DNA of 34,649 nucleotides, taken from contig JAJRQU010000123.1 in the NCBI GenBank assembly GCA_024280095.1, positions 1-34,649 of the forward strand, written 5' to 3'. Position 1 is the first letter of the stretch; each line of letters starts with the position of its first letter. Of this stretch, positions 1 to 8,762 are shown one piece after another. Source of the DNA: Alphaproteobacteria bacterium. GTDB taxonomy: Bacteria > Pseudomonadota > Alphaproteobacteria > Sphingomonadales > Emcibacteraceae. A program made the translations under genes and the position numbers. Below the pieces are notes generated by a model, which worked only from the letters and a program-made list of their open reading frames with translations, was not told the DNA's origin and did not search any database.

Positions 1-912
1 ACGGGTTTTATTCTTCACCATCATGATCATGGTCGAAATGATGTTAAATACCGCCACCAGAATAATGAAGGACAATATGATAAACATCACATTTCGTTCC
101 ACCTGCAGCGCATTAAAAAAGCTCTGGTTCAAAATACGCCAATCAATCAACCGCCCGCCGGGGCCAAACTGGCGGGTCACCTGCTCACCCTCATCCAACA
201 TCTTGGTGATCATGTCGGGATGAGTCAGGATAATCTCCAAGGCCCCGGCCTCATCGCCATATTGAAAATAATTTTGGGCCTGTTTTAAAGGCATGAAGAA
301 ATAACTGGTATCATAATTATATTCCCCAACTTCAAAAATTGCCTTGATTTGATAATTGGCGATGCGCGGCACGGTGCCAAAGGGCGTAACCCGCCCGCGC
401 GGGCTGACCAAAGTGACCAGATCACCCACCCCAAGATCATATTTATCGGCAAGCCTTTTGCCTATGATAATATCATTATCACCCTGACCATATTCCGCCA
501 GAGACCCAACCTTGATATTTTCCGAAATCAAGGTCATCTGCTGCAAATCATCGGCCCGTACGCCGCGCACCAGGGCGGGAACGCTATAGCTGCCAAAGGT
601 TGCCAGCGCATGCCCTTCAATGATGGGCAAAACCTTGGTCACATTGTTGATCTGTTTCAGTTTTGCCGCCGCATCGTCATAATCGCTCATGCGCCCGCCC
701 GCAGGCTGATACAGCATATGGCCATTAAAACCGATGACCTTGCTGAGTAATTCTTCGCGAAAGCCATTCATCACAGACATGGTCACAATCAGCACCATAA
801 CCCCGATAGCAATGCCAAGCAGGGAGAAAAGCGCGACCAAAGTGACGAAACCTTCATTGCTTCTGATTTTCAGATAGCGAAAGGCCACCATCCACTCATA
901 GGTTTTAAACAT
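1..912 (-). CDS. LolC/LolE-family lipoprotein-releasing ABC transporter permease (N-terminal part)
   Basis: This frame is open from an ATG at 912 to the left edge of the window, giving about 304 residues starting MFKTYEWMVAFRYLK. The ORF track omits it because it has no stop here. The start matches the LolC/LolE family: a short cytoplasmic FRYLK segment, then one membrane helix (about residues 23-48, GIAIGVMVLIVTMSVMNGF), then a large periplasmic MacB-like domain. A second hydrophobic stretch, MFIILSFIILVAVFNIIST, begins close to the edge. The family pulls outer-membrane lipoproteins from the inner membrane and passes them to LolA, driven by the LolD ATPase. It lies 3 nt after the proS stop, so the two are almost certainly co-transcribed; lolD would be expected just beyond the edge. 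LolC and LolE cannot be separated from the N-terminal part alone. Confidence 0.93.
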   Translation of the reverse strand, partial: MFKTYEWMVAFRYLKIRSNEGFVTLVALFSLLGIAIGVMVLIVTMSVMNGFREELLSKVIGFNGHMLYQPAGGRMSDYDDAAAKLKQINNVTKVLPIIEGHALATFGSYSVPALVRGVRADDLQQMTLISENIKVGSLAEYGQGDNDIIIGKRLADKYDLGVGDLVTLVSPRGRVTPFGTVPRIANYQIKAIFEVGEYNYDTSYFFMPLKQAQNYFQYGDEAGALEIILTHPDMITKMLDEGEQVTRQFGPGGRLIDWRILNQSFFNALQVERNVMFIILSFIILVAVFNIISTMIMMVKNKTR

Positions 913-915
913 GGC

Positions 916-2220
916 TTATGCCCCCAGCTTGCTAATGGCATCATCCAAGGTCAGTTCCTGCCTGTCCCCGGTGGCCCGGTTTTTCAGCTCGACCAAGCCA
1001 TTTTTCAAGCCGCGCGGCCCGACGATCAATTGCCAAGGCAGACCAGCCAAATCCATATCGGCGAATTTGCCGCCGGCGCCCATGTCGCGGTCATCATATA
1101 AAACCTCAACAGATTTATCCGTCAGCCGCTGATAAATGTCATCGCAAGCCGCCGCGCAGGCCTCATCCTTAATACGCAGGTTAATCAATCCTATTTTATA
1201 AGGCGCGACCACTTCGGGCCAGATAATGCCGTTTTCATCATGATTGGCCTCTATCAACGCCCCCACAAGGCGCGACACACCAACGCCGTATGATCCCATC
1301 TCAACGGACACGAGATTGCCGTCCGGCCCGGTGACCTTGGCATTCATGCTTTCGGAATATTTGGTGCCAAAAAAGAAAATATGTCCCACTTCGATGCCCT
1401 TTGCACGCCGGAGGTTTTCCGGGGCAACAGGACAATTGTCCGCATCATGTTTTTCTTCTTCCATGGCATAAAGGCTTTGCAGTTTTTCAATAGTCTGCGC
1501 CTCAATATCACCGGTCAGGCTCGCCAGATCAAAATCCTCAATCGCCTTGTCATAATAAAGCGTGCTTTCGCCGGTTTCAGCCAAGATCTGAAATTCATGG
1601 CTCAAGTCACCGCCGATGGCGCCGGTATCCGCGCGAACAGGTATGGCCACAAGCCCAAGTCGGGCAAAGGTCCTCAGGTAAGCCACATACATTTTATTAT
1701 AGGAAATACGGCCCGCTTCCTCGTTCAAATCGAAACTGTAATTATCTTTCATCAAAAATTCACGCCCCCGCATGATCCCAAAACGCGGGCGAATTTCATC
1801 GCGGAATTTCCACTGAATATGATAAAGCATCAAAGGCAGATTTTTATAGGATTTCACATTACTGCGGAACAGGTCTGTGACCATTTCCTCATTGGTTGGC
1901 CCATAGAGCATCTCGCGGTCATGACGATCCGTTATCCGCAGCATTTCCTTGCCGTAAGCCTCATAACGGCCACTTTCCTGCCAAAGCTCCGCCGGTTGGA
2001 TCGTGGGCATCAATATTTCCTGCGCCCCGGCTCTATCCTGTTCTTCCCGAACAATCTGCTCAATTTTACGCAGTACCCGCAGGCCCATGGGCAGCCATAT
2101 ATAGATACCCGCGCTGGTTTGCCTGATCAATCCCGCCCGCAGCATCAACCGATGGGAGGTGACCTGCGCATCCGCCGGATTTTCTTTAAGGGTGGGCATA
2201 AATAAGGATGAAAGACGCAT
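916..2220 (-). CDS. proS: Prolyl-tRNA synthetase, short (no insertion domain) type
   Basis: The product charges tRNA-Pro with proline in the cytoplasm. Class II synthetase motifs are visible: motif 2 around [21 protein letters not shown] and motif 3 around [20 protein letters not shown], followed by a C-terminal anticodon-binding domain (YKIGLINLR to the end). The length, about 434 residues, fits the compact alphaproteobacterial ProS that lacks the editing insertion domain of the E. coli enzyme (about 570 residues). The ORF track starts 11 codons earlier at 2253, but the ATG at 2220 ([13 protein letters not shown]) is the usual family N-terminus and has an AAGG about 8 nt upstream, so I chose it. 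The gene is followed after 3 nt by the LolC/E permease gene, a common alphaproteobacterial pairing. Confidence 0.97.
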   Translation of the reverse strand: MRLSSLFMPTLKENPADAQVTSHRLMLRAGLIRQTSAGIYIWLPMGLRVLRKIEQIVREEQDRAGAQEILMPTIQPAELWQESGRYEAYGKEMLRITDRHDREMLYGPTNEEMVTDLFRSNVKSYKNLPLMLYHIQWKFRDEIRPRFGIMRGREFLMKDNYSFDLNEEAGRISYNKMYVAYLRTFARLGLVAIPVRADTGAIGGDLSHEFQILAETGESTLYYDKAIEDFDLASLTGDIEAQTIEKLQSLYAMEEEKHDADNCPVAPENLRRAKGIEVGHIFFFGTKYSESMNAKVTGPDGNLVSVEMGSYGVGVSRLVGALIEANHDENGIIWPEVVAPYKIGLINLRIKDEACAAACDDIYQRLTDKSVEVLYDDRDMGAGGKFADMDLAGLPWQLIVGPRGLKNGLVELKNRATGDRQELTLDDAISKLGA

Positions 2221-2342
2221 AATAAAACCTTGTATGTCATATAATCTAAGCAAAATACTAACTGTATATTTTATAGACGGATCACGCCATTATGAACAGG
2301 CTTTTAATGCCCGGCAATTATCTTTTAGCTGTAAAATGACTT

Positions 2343-2807
2343 TTACGGGGAGGGTTTTTTATTTTTTACGCAAAACTTATATAATTCCGCCTGACTTTTA
2401 CCGCCAAGCGGCTTACCATCAAGCGTGACCTTGCCATCCTTCACAATGATCTGGCCCAAATTCAGATAACCGAGCAAGCCGGGATGTTCCTGAAACTGTT
2501 TTTGCGCATTTGCACTGCCCCGATTTTCTTTGGCCACGTCGAGAATCAACTGAAAAATAATTTTATCTTTGAGGCCAAGGTCAGGGCTTTCATATAAATC
2601 AGCGGATTTAACGGGCTTGCCGCGCACATCCACACCGCCCTTATATGATACGTCATCTGCGGGAATATGTTCCATTAATATGCGACAGGATTCAACCGTT
2701 ATATAAGCCTCTCTTTCATCTGAAGCACTTGAAAATATTAACATTTTGTTAATAAATACCGTTGCAAAAATACATCGCCATATGGTTTTTTCTCTTATAA
2801 GTCGCAT
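2343..2807 (-). CDS. Conserved hypothetical exported protein
   Basis: A 154-residue protein. The first ~30 residues contain a basic start (MRLIREK) and a short hydrophobic run, suggesting an export signal or one membrane anchor, but no clear cleavage site. The central segment CRILMEHIPADDVSYKGGVDVRGKPVKSADL resembles a conserved alphaproteobacterial protein of unknown function; I recall the VDVRG-P-V-ADL pattern from such proteins but cannot name a domain. The start is supported by an AAGGG about 8 nt upstream of the ATG. It lies 122 nt upstream of proS on the same strand, so it may share a transcript or have its own. The function is unknown. Confidence 0.75.
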   Translation of the reverse strand: MRLIREKTIWRCIFATVFINKMLIFSSASDEREAYITVESCRILMEHIPADDVSYKGGVDVRGKPVKSADLYESPDLGLKDKIIFQLILDVAKENRGSANAQKQFQEHPGLLGYLNLGQIIVKDGKVTLDGKPLGGKSQAELYKFCVKNKKPSP

Positions 2808-3147
2808 AAAATAAGCCCTTATCTATCATTGTCTATCCTAATAGACTTGTGACATTTTTGTAACAATACCGTAAAAATTTATCCAGACAGGTTATTTGTT
2901 GATGACAACAAGTATCCGCTCCCCTATTGTCCAATGCGAACGTGAGGCTCAAGTCTCGGGAGGGAAAAATCTACACCACACCAACAGCACGTCGAATAAA
3001 AAATAAATAAAATAAAAAATAATAGTTTTCGTGATTAATATTCGACTAATGATAATATATTAAAAAAATATATAGAAAAAAGCAAGGCTTACAGGCCTTG
3101 CTTTTTTTTGCCTGTTTGCCGCCCGAATATACTCAATAAGAAAATAC
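2808..3147. other. Non-coding spacer, strongly AT-rich, with one GC-balanced block
   Basis: About 340 nt lie between the divergently placed stop of ggt and start of the hypothetical gene. No convincing ORF is seen. It holds a small dyad (TTGTTG/CAACAA, 2896-2911), a GC-balanced block around 2925-2995, an almost pure A/T run (about 2997-3080) and, inside that, an 8-bp perfect inverted repeat (GTCGAATA at 2991-2998, TATTCGAC at 3039-3046). The right end holds the ggt terminator. The promoter of the hypothetical gene should lie here, but I could not assign it. Confidence 0.6.
3076..3109 (-). terminator. Rho-independent terminator of ggt
   Basis: An 8-bp GC-containing stem, AGCAAGGC (3081-3088) with GCCTTGCT (3095-3102), and a 6-nt loop is flanked by A-runs on the left and T-runs on the right. 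Read on the minus strand it gives a hairpin followed by a U-tract 39-72 nt after the ggt stop. The symmetry means it could also act on plus-strand transcription. Confidence 0.85.
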
Positions 3148-4989
3148 TCAATAACCGGAAGCCTGCCCGTCTTTTCGCATTTCTGACGCCCCCTTATAAA
3201 CCCCCAGTTTCTCATCCCATAGAATCATTTGATAGCCGCCGTAACCGCCTTTGCCGACCTTGACCGTATGTCCGCGCCGCCGCAGTTCCTCTATAACTGT
3301 ATCTTCAACGCCAGATTCCACATTCAAAATACCGCCGGCTTTCATCACCTCCCCTGTTGGCTCACTTGAGCCGTCATGGCGGTAGCGTGCCACGTCACCG
3401 GCCTCCTGAACATTCATCCCGAAATCAATCATATTCGTCATGATCTGGGCATGGCCCTGTGGCTGCATGCCGCCGCCCATGAGACCGAAACTCATCAGAG
3501 GCTTTCCATCTTTCATAACAAAGGCCGGAATGATTGTATGAAACGGCCTTTTGCCCGGCGCATAAACATTGGGATGGCCTTTTTTCAGGGTGAAGAGCTG
3601 CCCCCGATCCTGAAGCATGAAACCCAGTCCGTCCGGCACCAGACCAGAGCCCATGCCCCGGTAATTACTTTGAATCAGGCTAACCATCATGCCGTCCTTA
3701 TCGGCCACCGTCAGATATATGGTATCGCCGTCCCTAAGCACATCTGGATCTGGATATTTGACCTCATTAATGACACGATCCATGGCGATCATTGCTCGGC
3801 GTTCAGCGGCATATTCCTTTGATAGCAGACGATCAAGAGGCGCGTCATAATAATCCATATCCGCATAGAACCTCGCCCGATCCTCAAAGGCAAGCTTCTT
3901 TGCCTCCGTATGAACATGCAGATAATCGGCGCTATTATGCCCCATGGCCTTAAGGTCATAACCTTCCAGTATATTCAGCTGCTGCAAGGCGGCAATGCCT
4001 TGCCCATTAGGCGGCAACTCAAAAACATCATAACCCCGGTAATTAATTGATAAAGGCGTCACCCATGTGCTTTTATGAGCTGCCAAATCTTCCCTGCGCA
4101 AAGCCCCGCCGATACGCCTCATATAGCTGTCAATAGTAGCCGCGATTGGCCCGTTGTAAAAGGCCGCCCGCCCGCCTTCTGCAATCATGGAGAGGCTATT
4201 GGCAAGGTCTGGATTCTGAAAAATCTGTCCTTCAACGGGCGGTATGCCGCCCGGAAAATAGGTCTTCAGGAAATTTGCCGTTTCTTCTACCCCCGATTTG
4301 GGATCCAGATAACGCGCGCCAGCCATTTTCATATAATAAGCAATCAATTGGGTCAGCGGAACCCCTTCGCGCGCATAAGATATGGCCGGTGCCAGATTTT
4401 CCGCCATGGATAATTTGCCAAATTTCCCATGAAGCTCATACCAGCCATCCACCGTCCCCGGCACCGAAACCGGCAGCGATCCATAGGGCGGAATATCTGA
4501 TCGTCCACGCCTTTTTAATTCTGCGGCAAGATCATCATAGCTCAGTCCCATGGGCGAGCGGCCAGACCCGTTCAAGCCATAGAGTTTCCGGCTTTCAGGA
4601 TCCCAGACAATGGCATATAAATCACCGCCAATGCCGTTTCCCGTGGGCTCCATCAAGCCGATGGCCGCATTGGCCGCAATGGCGGCATCAACGGCTGAAC
4701 CGCCTTTTTTCAAGATATCCAACGCCACTTGCGTCGCCAGAGGAATACTGGTCGCGGCCATGCCGTTCTTTGCGATAACCTGTGATCGCGTGGCGAATTG
4801 CGCCCCCACATTCCGGTCCCCCCGATGGGACTGCGACCATTTGTTATCCGTGGCTGCATTTTTTTTAACGGTTGTGTCCAGAGTCATATTTGCCACCATC
4901 TGCTTTTTGTCGCCTTCTTCTGCCCATGACGAAAATGGCAGAAAAGCCAGAAGCCCTGCAAACACTATAACCTTGAGTAGATTTTTCAT
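3148..4989 (-). CDS. ggt: Periplasmic gamma-glutamyltransferase (gamma-glutamyltranspeptidase)
   Basis: The enzyme cleaves or transfers the gamma-glutamyl group of glutathione and related compounds. It is made as a precursor that self-cleaves before a catalytic threonine. A signal peptide is clear (MKNLLKVIVFAGLLAFLPFSSWA, cleavage near residue 23). The body begins with the family's MAATSIPLATQVALDILKKGGSAVDAA and GNGIGGDLYA segments. The predicted nucleophile is T423 in GDTIYLTVAD, aligned with the TTHYSVVD motif of the E. coli enzyme. QSNYRGMGSG and GGGMQPQGHAQI follow. The sequence style resembles the YwrD-like branch more than E. coli GGT. Length (613) is normal. The start has an AGGGAT upstream. 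It is monocistronic between its own terminator and a divergent gene. Confidence 0.95.
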   Translation of the reverse strand: MKNLLKVIVFAGLLAFLPFSSWAEEGDKKQMVANMTLDTTVKKNAATDNKWSQSHRGDRNVGAQFATRSQVIAKNGMAATSIPLATQVALDILKKGGSAVDAAIAANAAIGLMEPTGNGIGGDLYAIVWDPESRKLYGLNGSGRSPMGLSYDDLAAELKRRGRSDIPPYGSLPVSVPGTVDGWYELHGKFGKLSMAENLAPAISYAREGVPLTQLIAYYMKMAGARYLDPKSGVEETANFLKTYFPGGIPPVEGQIFQNPDLANSLSMIAEGGRAAFYNGPIAATIDSYMRRIGGALRREDLAAHKSTWVTPLSINYRGYDVFELPPNGQGIAALQQLNILEGYDLKAMGHNSADYLHVHTEAKKLAFEDRARFYADMDYYDAPLDRLLSKEYAAERRAMIAMDRVINEVKYPDPDVLRDGDTIYLTVADKDGMMVSLIQSNYRGMGSGLVPDGLGFMLQDRGQLFTLKKGHPNVYAPGKRPFHTIIPAFVMKDGKPLMSFGLMGGGMQPQGHAQIMTNMIDFGMNVQEAGDVARYRHDGSSEPTGEVMKAGGILNVESGVEDTVIEELRRRGHTVKVGKGGYGGYQMILWDEKLGVYKGASEMRKDGQASGY

Positions 4990-4995
4990 CAGCTA

Positions 4996-5034
4996 TCCCT
5001 GTATTATAAATTTATAATTACCCGCCGTCAGGGA
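4996..5034 (-). promoter_or_regulatory. Nested dyad at the ggt ribosome-binding site
   Basis: TCCCTG (4996-5001) and CAGGGA (5029-5034) form a 6-bp inverted repeat that encloses a perfect 16-bp AT-only palindrome (5003-5018). On the ggt strand the CAGGGA half is the Shine-Dalgarno region, so a transcript starting upstream could hide it in a stem. It may equally be a DNA operator or chance AT symmetry. No promoter was assigned. Confidence 0.4.
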
Positions 5035-5111
5035 CATATACTGGCAAAATAACTTTCATAAAGCAAGCAGGCTGTATATGGTCGTAAACTCATAAAATAA
5101 GGGAAATACCA

Positions 5112-5618
5112 ATGAATAAATTCTTTCTTCATAAAATATCGGGCGTAATAATAATCGTCCTTGCATCACTGTCATCAACATTTGCCGCGTCAAAAGACGA
5201 AGCCGCAATCACACAGATCATTTTTGACCTGAAAGACGGTTGGGAAAAGGGTGATGGCGCGCCTTTCCGCCAGAATATACTGGATTTTGACGGTTTTCGC
5301 AGCATTGAAAGCGGCGGGCAGAATACCCCGCTGGATGACCTGATCAAGAGGCATGTGGAGCCGGAGAAAACCGCATTGGAATATCTGACCATTGATATTT
5401 CAAATATCGAAATTAATTTTGAAAAGGATTTTGCCTGGGCTATCGCCGACCAGCGCGTGAAAGGCAAGGTCAGAAAAAATGGGAAAACATTTGATAAGGG
5501 CGGCTATCAGACCTATCTTTTCCGGCTTATTGAGGGCAACTGGAAAATTGTTCACAGCCATTCATCTTCCAGAGATTACAACCCGAAAAGACATGGGACG
5601 GCCAAAGCCATGAAATAA
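5112..5618 (+). CDS. Secreted NTF2-like (SnoaL/DUF4440-type) protein
   Basis: A 168-residue protein with a signal peptide ([25 protein letters not shown], cleavage near residue 25-26). The mature part fits the NTF2-like cone fold: an initial helix ([20 protein letters not shown]), a central strand with a Trp-Ala-Ile-Ala pattern ([15 protein letters not shown]), and the final strands [19 protein letters not shown], which is the usual ending of DUF4440/SnoaL-like domains. These proteins bind or turn over small ligands; no substrate can be named. AAGGG about 8 nt before the ATG supports the start. It is divergent from ggt across 122 nt and convergent with the ankyrin gene, 25 nt away. Confidence 0.8.
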   Translation: MNKFFLHKISGVIIIVLASLSSTFAASKDEAAITQIIFDLKDGWEKGDGAPFRQNILDFDGFRSIESGGQNTPLDDLIKRHVEPEKTALEYLTIDISNIEINFEKDFAWAIADQRVKGKVRKNGKTFDKGGYQTYLFRLIEGNWKIVHSHSSSRDYNPKRHGTAKAMK

Positions 5619-5643
5619 CCATCCTTGAAATACACAAGCAATC

Positions 5644-6315
5644 CTATCGCGCCTGCCCCTCAGAGGGCATGGCCCGAAGTCTGTCCACCAGAGCCTCAAG
5701 GCCGGCAGCCTCGGCAAAATCGGCGGCTGTTCTGTTGTCGTCTGATTTCACAGATACATCAGCCCCATATTCCAGCAGCATATCCACCACCGGCGCATTG
5801 CCAAGGCTGGCCGCCGCCATGAGCGGGGTATAGCCCCCGGCCTGAATCACATTGACTTTCGCACCGGCTTTTAACAATAGGCTGACAATAGGGCCTTGCC
5901 CGGCGACGCATGCGCTATGAAGGGGCCGAAGGTCAGACATGTTACCTGCATGAATATTCACATTTGCGCCCATTTCTATCAACAGGCTCGCCGCATTCAA
6001 TGAGCCAAAAAAACAGGCCAGATGCAAGGCCGAAAAACCATCTCCGCTCAGATGATCAATATCGCTTTCTGCCTCAAGAAACCGCGCAAGTTCATCAGGC
6101 ATATCAAGGGCCGCAAGATCAAATTGATCCAATTCCGGCCCCTGCTCGAGCAGTGCCTTGGTCAGGTCATATTTGGCCAGATAAAGCGTAAATAATATAG
6201 CCGAAACACCGTCAGAGCTGCGGCTTGAAGCCAGTGTTTTATCTTTTGCCAGAATGGCCCGAAGCTTCGCTTCGTCTGCCACATCAATGGCTTTGAACAG
6301 ATCATCTCGTGACAT
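5644..6315 (-). CDS. Ankyrin-repeat protein
   Basis: A 223-residue protein made almost entirely of ankyrin repeats. Clear repeats are GFSALHLACFFGSLNAASLLIEMGANVN, RPLHSACVAGQGPIVSLLLKAGAKVN and GYTPLMAAASLGNAPVVDMLLEYGADV; the first ~80 residues look like two degenerate ones. There is no signal peptide, so it is probably a cytoplasmic protein-protein interaction module. It follows rnhA on the same strand after 22 nt and has an AGGAT Shine-Dalgarno site, so it is the likely last gene of the ispH-thrB-rnhA transcript. Its partner is unknown. Confidence 0.88.
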   Translation of the reverse strand: MSRDDLFKAIDVADEAKLRAILAKDKTLASSRSSDGVSAILFTLYLAKYDLTKALLEQGPELDQFDLAALDMPDELARFLEAESDIDHLSGDGFSALHLACFFGSLNAASLLIEMGANVNIHAGNMSDLRPLHSACVAGQGPIVSLLLKAGAKVNVIQAGGYTPLMAAASLGNAPVVDMLLEYGADVSVKSDDNRTAADFAEAAGLEALVDRLRAMPSEGQAR

Positions 6316-6317
6316 AC

Positions 6318-6347
6318 TATATCCTACTGGTTATATCCTACCGGTTA
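6318..6347 (-). repeat. 14-bp-period tandem duplication between rnhA and the ankyrin gene
   Basis: Two copies of a 16-base unit differing at one base (6318-6333 and 6332-6347, overlapping by two bases). On the gene strand each copy carries TAGGATATA. The upstream copy supplies the rnhA stop codon TAG, and the downstream copy supplies the AGGAT ribosome-binding site of the ankyrin gene. Confidence 0.8.
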
Positions 6348-6781
6348 AATTGATATTCTGCCATACCTTGGCGCGCCAATTCGTCAGCCTTTTCATTACC
6401 GGGATCACCGTTGTGACCCTTAACCCATTTCCAGGTGATGTCATGGCTTTCAACTTCGACGTCCAAAGCCTGCCATAATTCGGCATTTTTAACGGGTTTG
6501 CGGTTCGCTGTGCGCCAGCCGTTCTTTTTCCAGTTATGAATCCATTTGGTAATGCCGTCCTTGACATAGACACTATCGGTATAAAGGGTCACATGGCACG
6601 GGCCTTTTAAGGATTTCAGCCCCTCGATGGCGGCCATCAATTCCATTTGGTTATTGGTGGTCTCTGCCTTTCCGCCGGTCAATTCCTTACGATGTTTTCC
6701 AGAGATCAGCCAAGCGCCCCAACCCCCCGGCCCCGGGTTTCCGGAACAGGCCCCATCCGTATACATAACGACTTCTTTCAT
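6338..6781 (-). CDS. rnhA: Ribonuclease HI
   Basis: The enzyme degrades the RNA strand of RNA-DNA hybrids. At 147 residues it has the normal bacterial RNase HI length. The acidic catalytic residues sit in the expected places: D in [16 protein letters not shown] near the N-terminus, E in [14 protein letters not shown] in [11 protein letters not shown], and the late His and Asp in [18 protein letters not shown] basic handle region ([20 protein letters not shown]) is present. It lies 31 nt after thrB in the ispH-thrB-rnhA order common in alphaproteobacteria. The product is cytoplasmic. Confidence 0.97.
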   Translation of the reverse strand: MKEVVMYTDGACSGNPGPGGWGAWLISGKHRKELTGGKAETTNNQMELMAAIEGLKSLKGPCHVTLYTDSVYVKDGITKWIHNWKKNGWRTANRKPVKNAELWQALDVEVESHDITWKWVKGHNGDPGNEKADELARQGMAEYQFNR

Positions 6782-6812
6782 ATATCCAATCCATATTCAA
6801 ACAGGGGCCATA

Positions 6813-7775
6813 TTAAATCAGGCCATATTCAGACGGATTTTCCACCGCCTGATGAAATTTAAGTTTAGCGATATATTCCGCCGGTTCCTTGACCTGCACC
6901 AAGGCGCCCGGAACCTGATTAAGCCAATCATAAAGCCGCGACAACAGAAAACGAAATGCCGCGCCCCGACATAAAATTGACAGAGCATCCTTTTCTTGAG
7001 CTGACAGGGGCCGCACAGTCTCATAGCCCCGCAACAGACGGTTTCCCTTGGTCACATTAAAGGCACCGTCACCTTCGAAACACCAGGCATTCATGCAGAT
7101 TGCCAAGTCATAAACCAATATATCATTGCAGGCGAAATAATAATCAATCAGGCCGGAAAGCTCCCCACCCATAAAAAACACATTATCGGGAAATAAATCC
7201 GCATGTATAATCCCTTCGGGCAGGCCCGTTGGCCAATGGGCTTTCAAATAGGCCATCTCTTCAAGAAGCAGATCTTTCAGACCTTCCATAGCCTCATCGG
7301 CGCGATCACCGCATTGCGTGACGAGCTCTTGCCAACCATTAACCGACAGCGCATTCTTTCGTGTCAGGTCAAAATCCGCTGCGGCTTCGTGCATTTCTGC
7401 CAAGGCGCGGCCCAACTGATGACAATGTATATTTTTCGGCCTGTTTATGGACAGGCCGGGCAGAAAACTGATCAGCGCGGCTGGCCGGCCACATAGGTTT
7501 TGCAGAATATTTCCGCTTTTGTCCTGCACGGGCGCGGCGCAATTAACCCCCTTATGAACAAGATGATCCATCAGTCCCAGAAAGAACGGCAAGTCATTGG
7601 GATTAACCCGCTTCTCATACAGGGTTAAAATATAAGAATTCATACTGGTTTGAAGGATGTAATTGGTATTTTCAACGCCTTCGGCTATGCCCTTAAAAGA
7701 GACCACCGCTCCCACGTCATAACCGGCGATGAACGCGGCGATTTCTTCCGCATTAACAGGGGTGTAGACGGCCAT
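6813..7775 (-). CDS. thrB: Homoserine kinase (aminoglycoside-phosphotransferase fold type)
   Basis: The product phosphorylates homoserine in threonine synthesis. It is the ThrB of the APH/choline-kinase superfamily, not the GHMP type of E. coli. Visible motifs are a nucleotide-binding start (YDVGAVVSFKGIAEGVENTNY), the catalytic Brenner-like GIIHADLFPDNVFF and the metal-binding GLIDYYFACNDILVYDLA. The ORF track begins at a TTG (7781), but the ATG at 7775 (MAVYTPVNAEEIAAF) is the usual N-terminus and has AAGGAG about 8 nt upstream, giving 320 residues. It starts 2 nt after the ispH stop, which indicates co-transcription and probably translational coupling. Confidence 0.95.
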   Translation of the reverse strand: MAVYTPVNAEEIAAFIAGYDVGAVVSFKGIAEGVENTNYILQTSMNSYILTLYEKRVNPNDLPFFLGLMDHLVHKGVNCAAPVQDKSGNILQNLCGRPAALISFLPGLSINRPKNIHCHQLGRALAEMHEAAADFDLTRKNALSVNGWQELVTQCGDRADEAMEGLKDLLLEEMAYLKAHWPTGLPEGIIHADLFPDNVFFMGGELSGLIDYYFACNDILVYDLAICMNAWCFEGDGAFNVTKGNRLLRGYETVRPLSAQEKDALSILCRGAAFRFLLSRLYDWLNQVPGALVQVKEPAEYIAKLKFHQAVENPSEYGLI

Positions 7776-7777
7776 TG

Positions 7778-8722
7778 TCAATTCTCCTTCGTCAATAAGG
7801 CCGGCAATTTAAACTGAACATTCTCTTCAACAGTCATAATCGTTTCGAGCGTAATGTTATAGCGCGCGCGAAAGGCCGCAATCACTTCTTCCACCAAGAC
7901 TTCCGGCGCGGACGCCCCCGCAGATATACCAACATTACTCACCCCCCCAAGCCAGTCCCAGTCAATATCCGCCGCCCGTTGTATCAACAGGGATTTACAG
8001 CCTTCTCTATGGGCAACCTCCACCAGACGTTTTGAGTTGGAACTATTGGGTGCGCCGATAATCAGGACGGCCTCGGCCCTTGTCGCCAGCTCTTTAACCG
8101 CCCCCTGACGGTTGGTGGTCGCGTAACAAATATCCTCTTTCCTCGGGTCACTTATGCCGGGAAATTTTGCCTTAAGGGCAGCAATAATTTCTGCCGTATC
8201 ATCCACGGACAACGTGGTCTGCGTGATATAGGCCACATTGGCCGTATCCGGCAAATCAAGCAAGGCCACATCTTCGGGCGTCTCCACAAGCGTGATCCGG
8301 CCCTTGGCGACCTGCCCCATAGTGCCCACGACTTCCGCATGGCCGGCATGACCGATCATGATAATTTCGGAGCCTGATTTCTCATGCCTCTCGGCTTCCC
8401 TATGCACCTTGCTCACCAATGGGCAGGTGGCATCCACATAAAGCATATTACGGCGGCGCGCCGCCTCGGGCACTGATTTTGGCACACCGTGAGCCGAAAA
8501 AACCACCGGCACGCCTTCGGGGACTTCATCCAATTCATCAACAAAAACAGCCCCGCGCTGCTTGAGCCCTTCGACGACAAATTTATTATGGACAATCTCA
8601 TGACGCACATATACCGGCGCGCCGTATTTTTCCAGCGCGATTTCAACGATCTGAATTGCCCGATCCACCCCGGCGCAAAAGCCCCGGGGGTTGGCAATAA
8701 AAACATTCATATCTTTTGTCAT
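7778..8722 (-). CDS. ispH: 4-hydroxy-3-methylbut-2-enyl diphosphate reductase
   Basis: This iron-sulfur enzyme makes isopentenyl and dimethylallyl diphosphate in the last step of the MEP pathway. The three cluster cysteines are C16 ([11 protein letters not shown]), C100 ([11 protein letters not shown]) and C199 ([11 protein letters not shown]). The substrate-binding regions [12 protein letters not shown] and [13 protein letters not shown] are also present. The length, 314 residues, is typical. The start is not certain: MTKDMNVF has ATGs at 8722 and 8710 and neither has a strong Shine-Dalgarno site. The gene is 31 nt downstream of sppA on the same strand, with a hairpin across the junction, and is followed by thrB after 2 nt. 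Confidence 0.96.
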   Translation of the reverse strand: MTKDMNVFIANPRGFCAGVDRAIQIVEIALEKYGAPVYVRHEIVHNKFVVEGLKQRGAVFVDELDEVPEGVPVVFSAHGVPKSVPEAARRRNMLYVDATCPLVSKVHREAERHEKSGSEIIMIGHAGHAEVVGTMGQVAKGRITLVETPEDVALLDLPDTANVAYITQTTLSVDDTAEIIAALKAKFPGISDPRKEDICYATTNRQGAVKELATRAEAVLIIGAPNSSNSKRLVEVAHREGCKSLLIQRAADIDWDWLGGVSNVGISAGASAPEVLVEEVIAAFRARYNITLETIMTVEENVQFKLPALLTKEN

Positions 8723-8723
8723 A

Positions 8724-8762
8724 CGTAAATATACTTTTAAAAAAATCTTGGATTTATTTACG
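8724..8762 (-). promoter_or_regulatory. Hairpin spanning the sppA stop and ispH start
   Basis: CGTAAATA (8724-8731) and TATTTACG (8755-8762) form a perfect 8-bp inverted repeat with a 23-nt spacer. On the gene strand one arm is the last codons of sppA and the other ends one base before the ispH ATG. The spacer contains a run of seven T. It could influence ispH translation or act as a weak processing or termination signal. This is an inference from sequence only. Confidence 0.45.

Noticed and set aside
1381-2205. 274-residue plus-strand ORF
   Set aside because: It lies entirely antisense to proS, has no recognisable domain, and the minus-strand frame shows clear class II synthetase motifs.
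4146-4778. 210-residue plus-strand ORF antisense to ggt
   Set aside because: Low-complexity Pro/Ser/His-rich translation typical of a shadow frame; ggt motifs are intact on the other strand.
5035-5080. CATATAC/GTATATG inverted repeat between ggt and the NTF2-like gene
   Set aside because: Only 7 bp and AT-rich in a divergent promoter region; too weak to call an operator.
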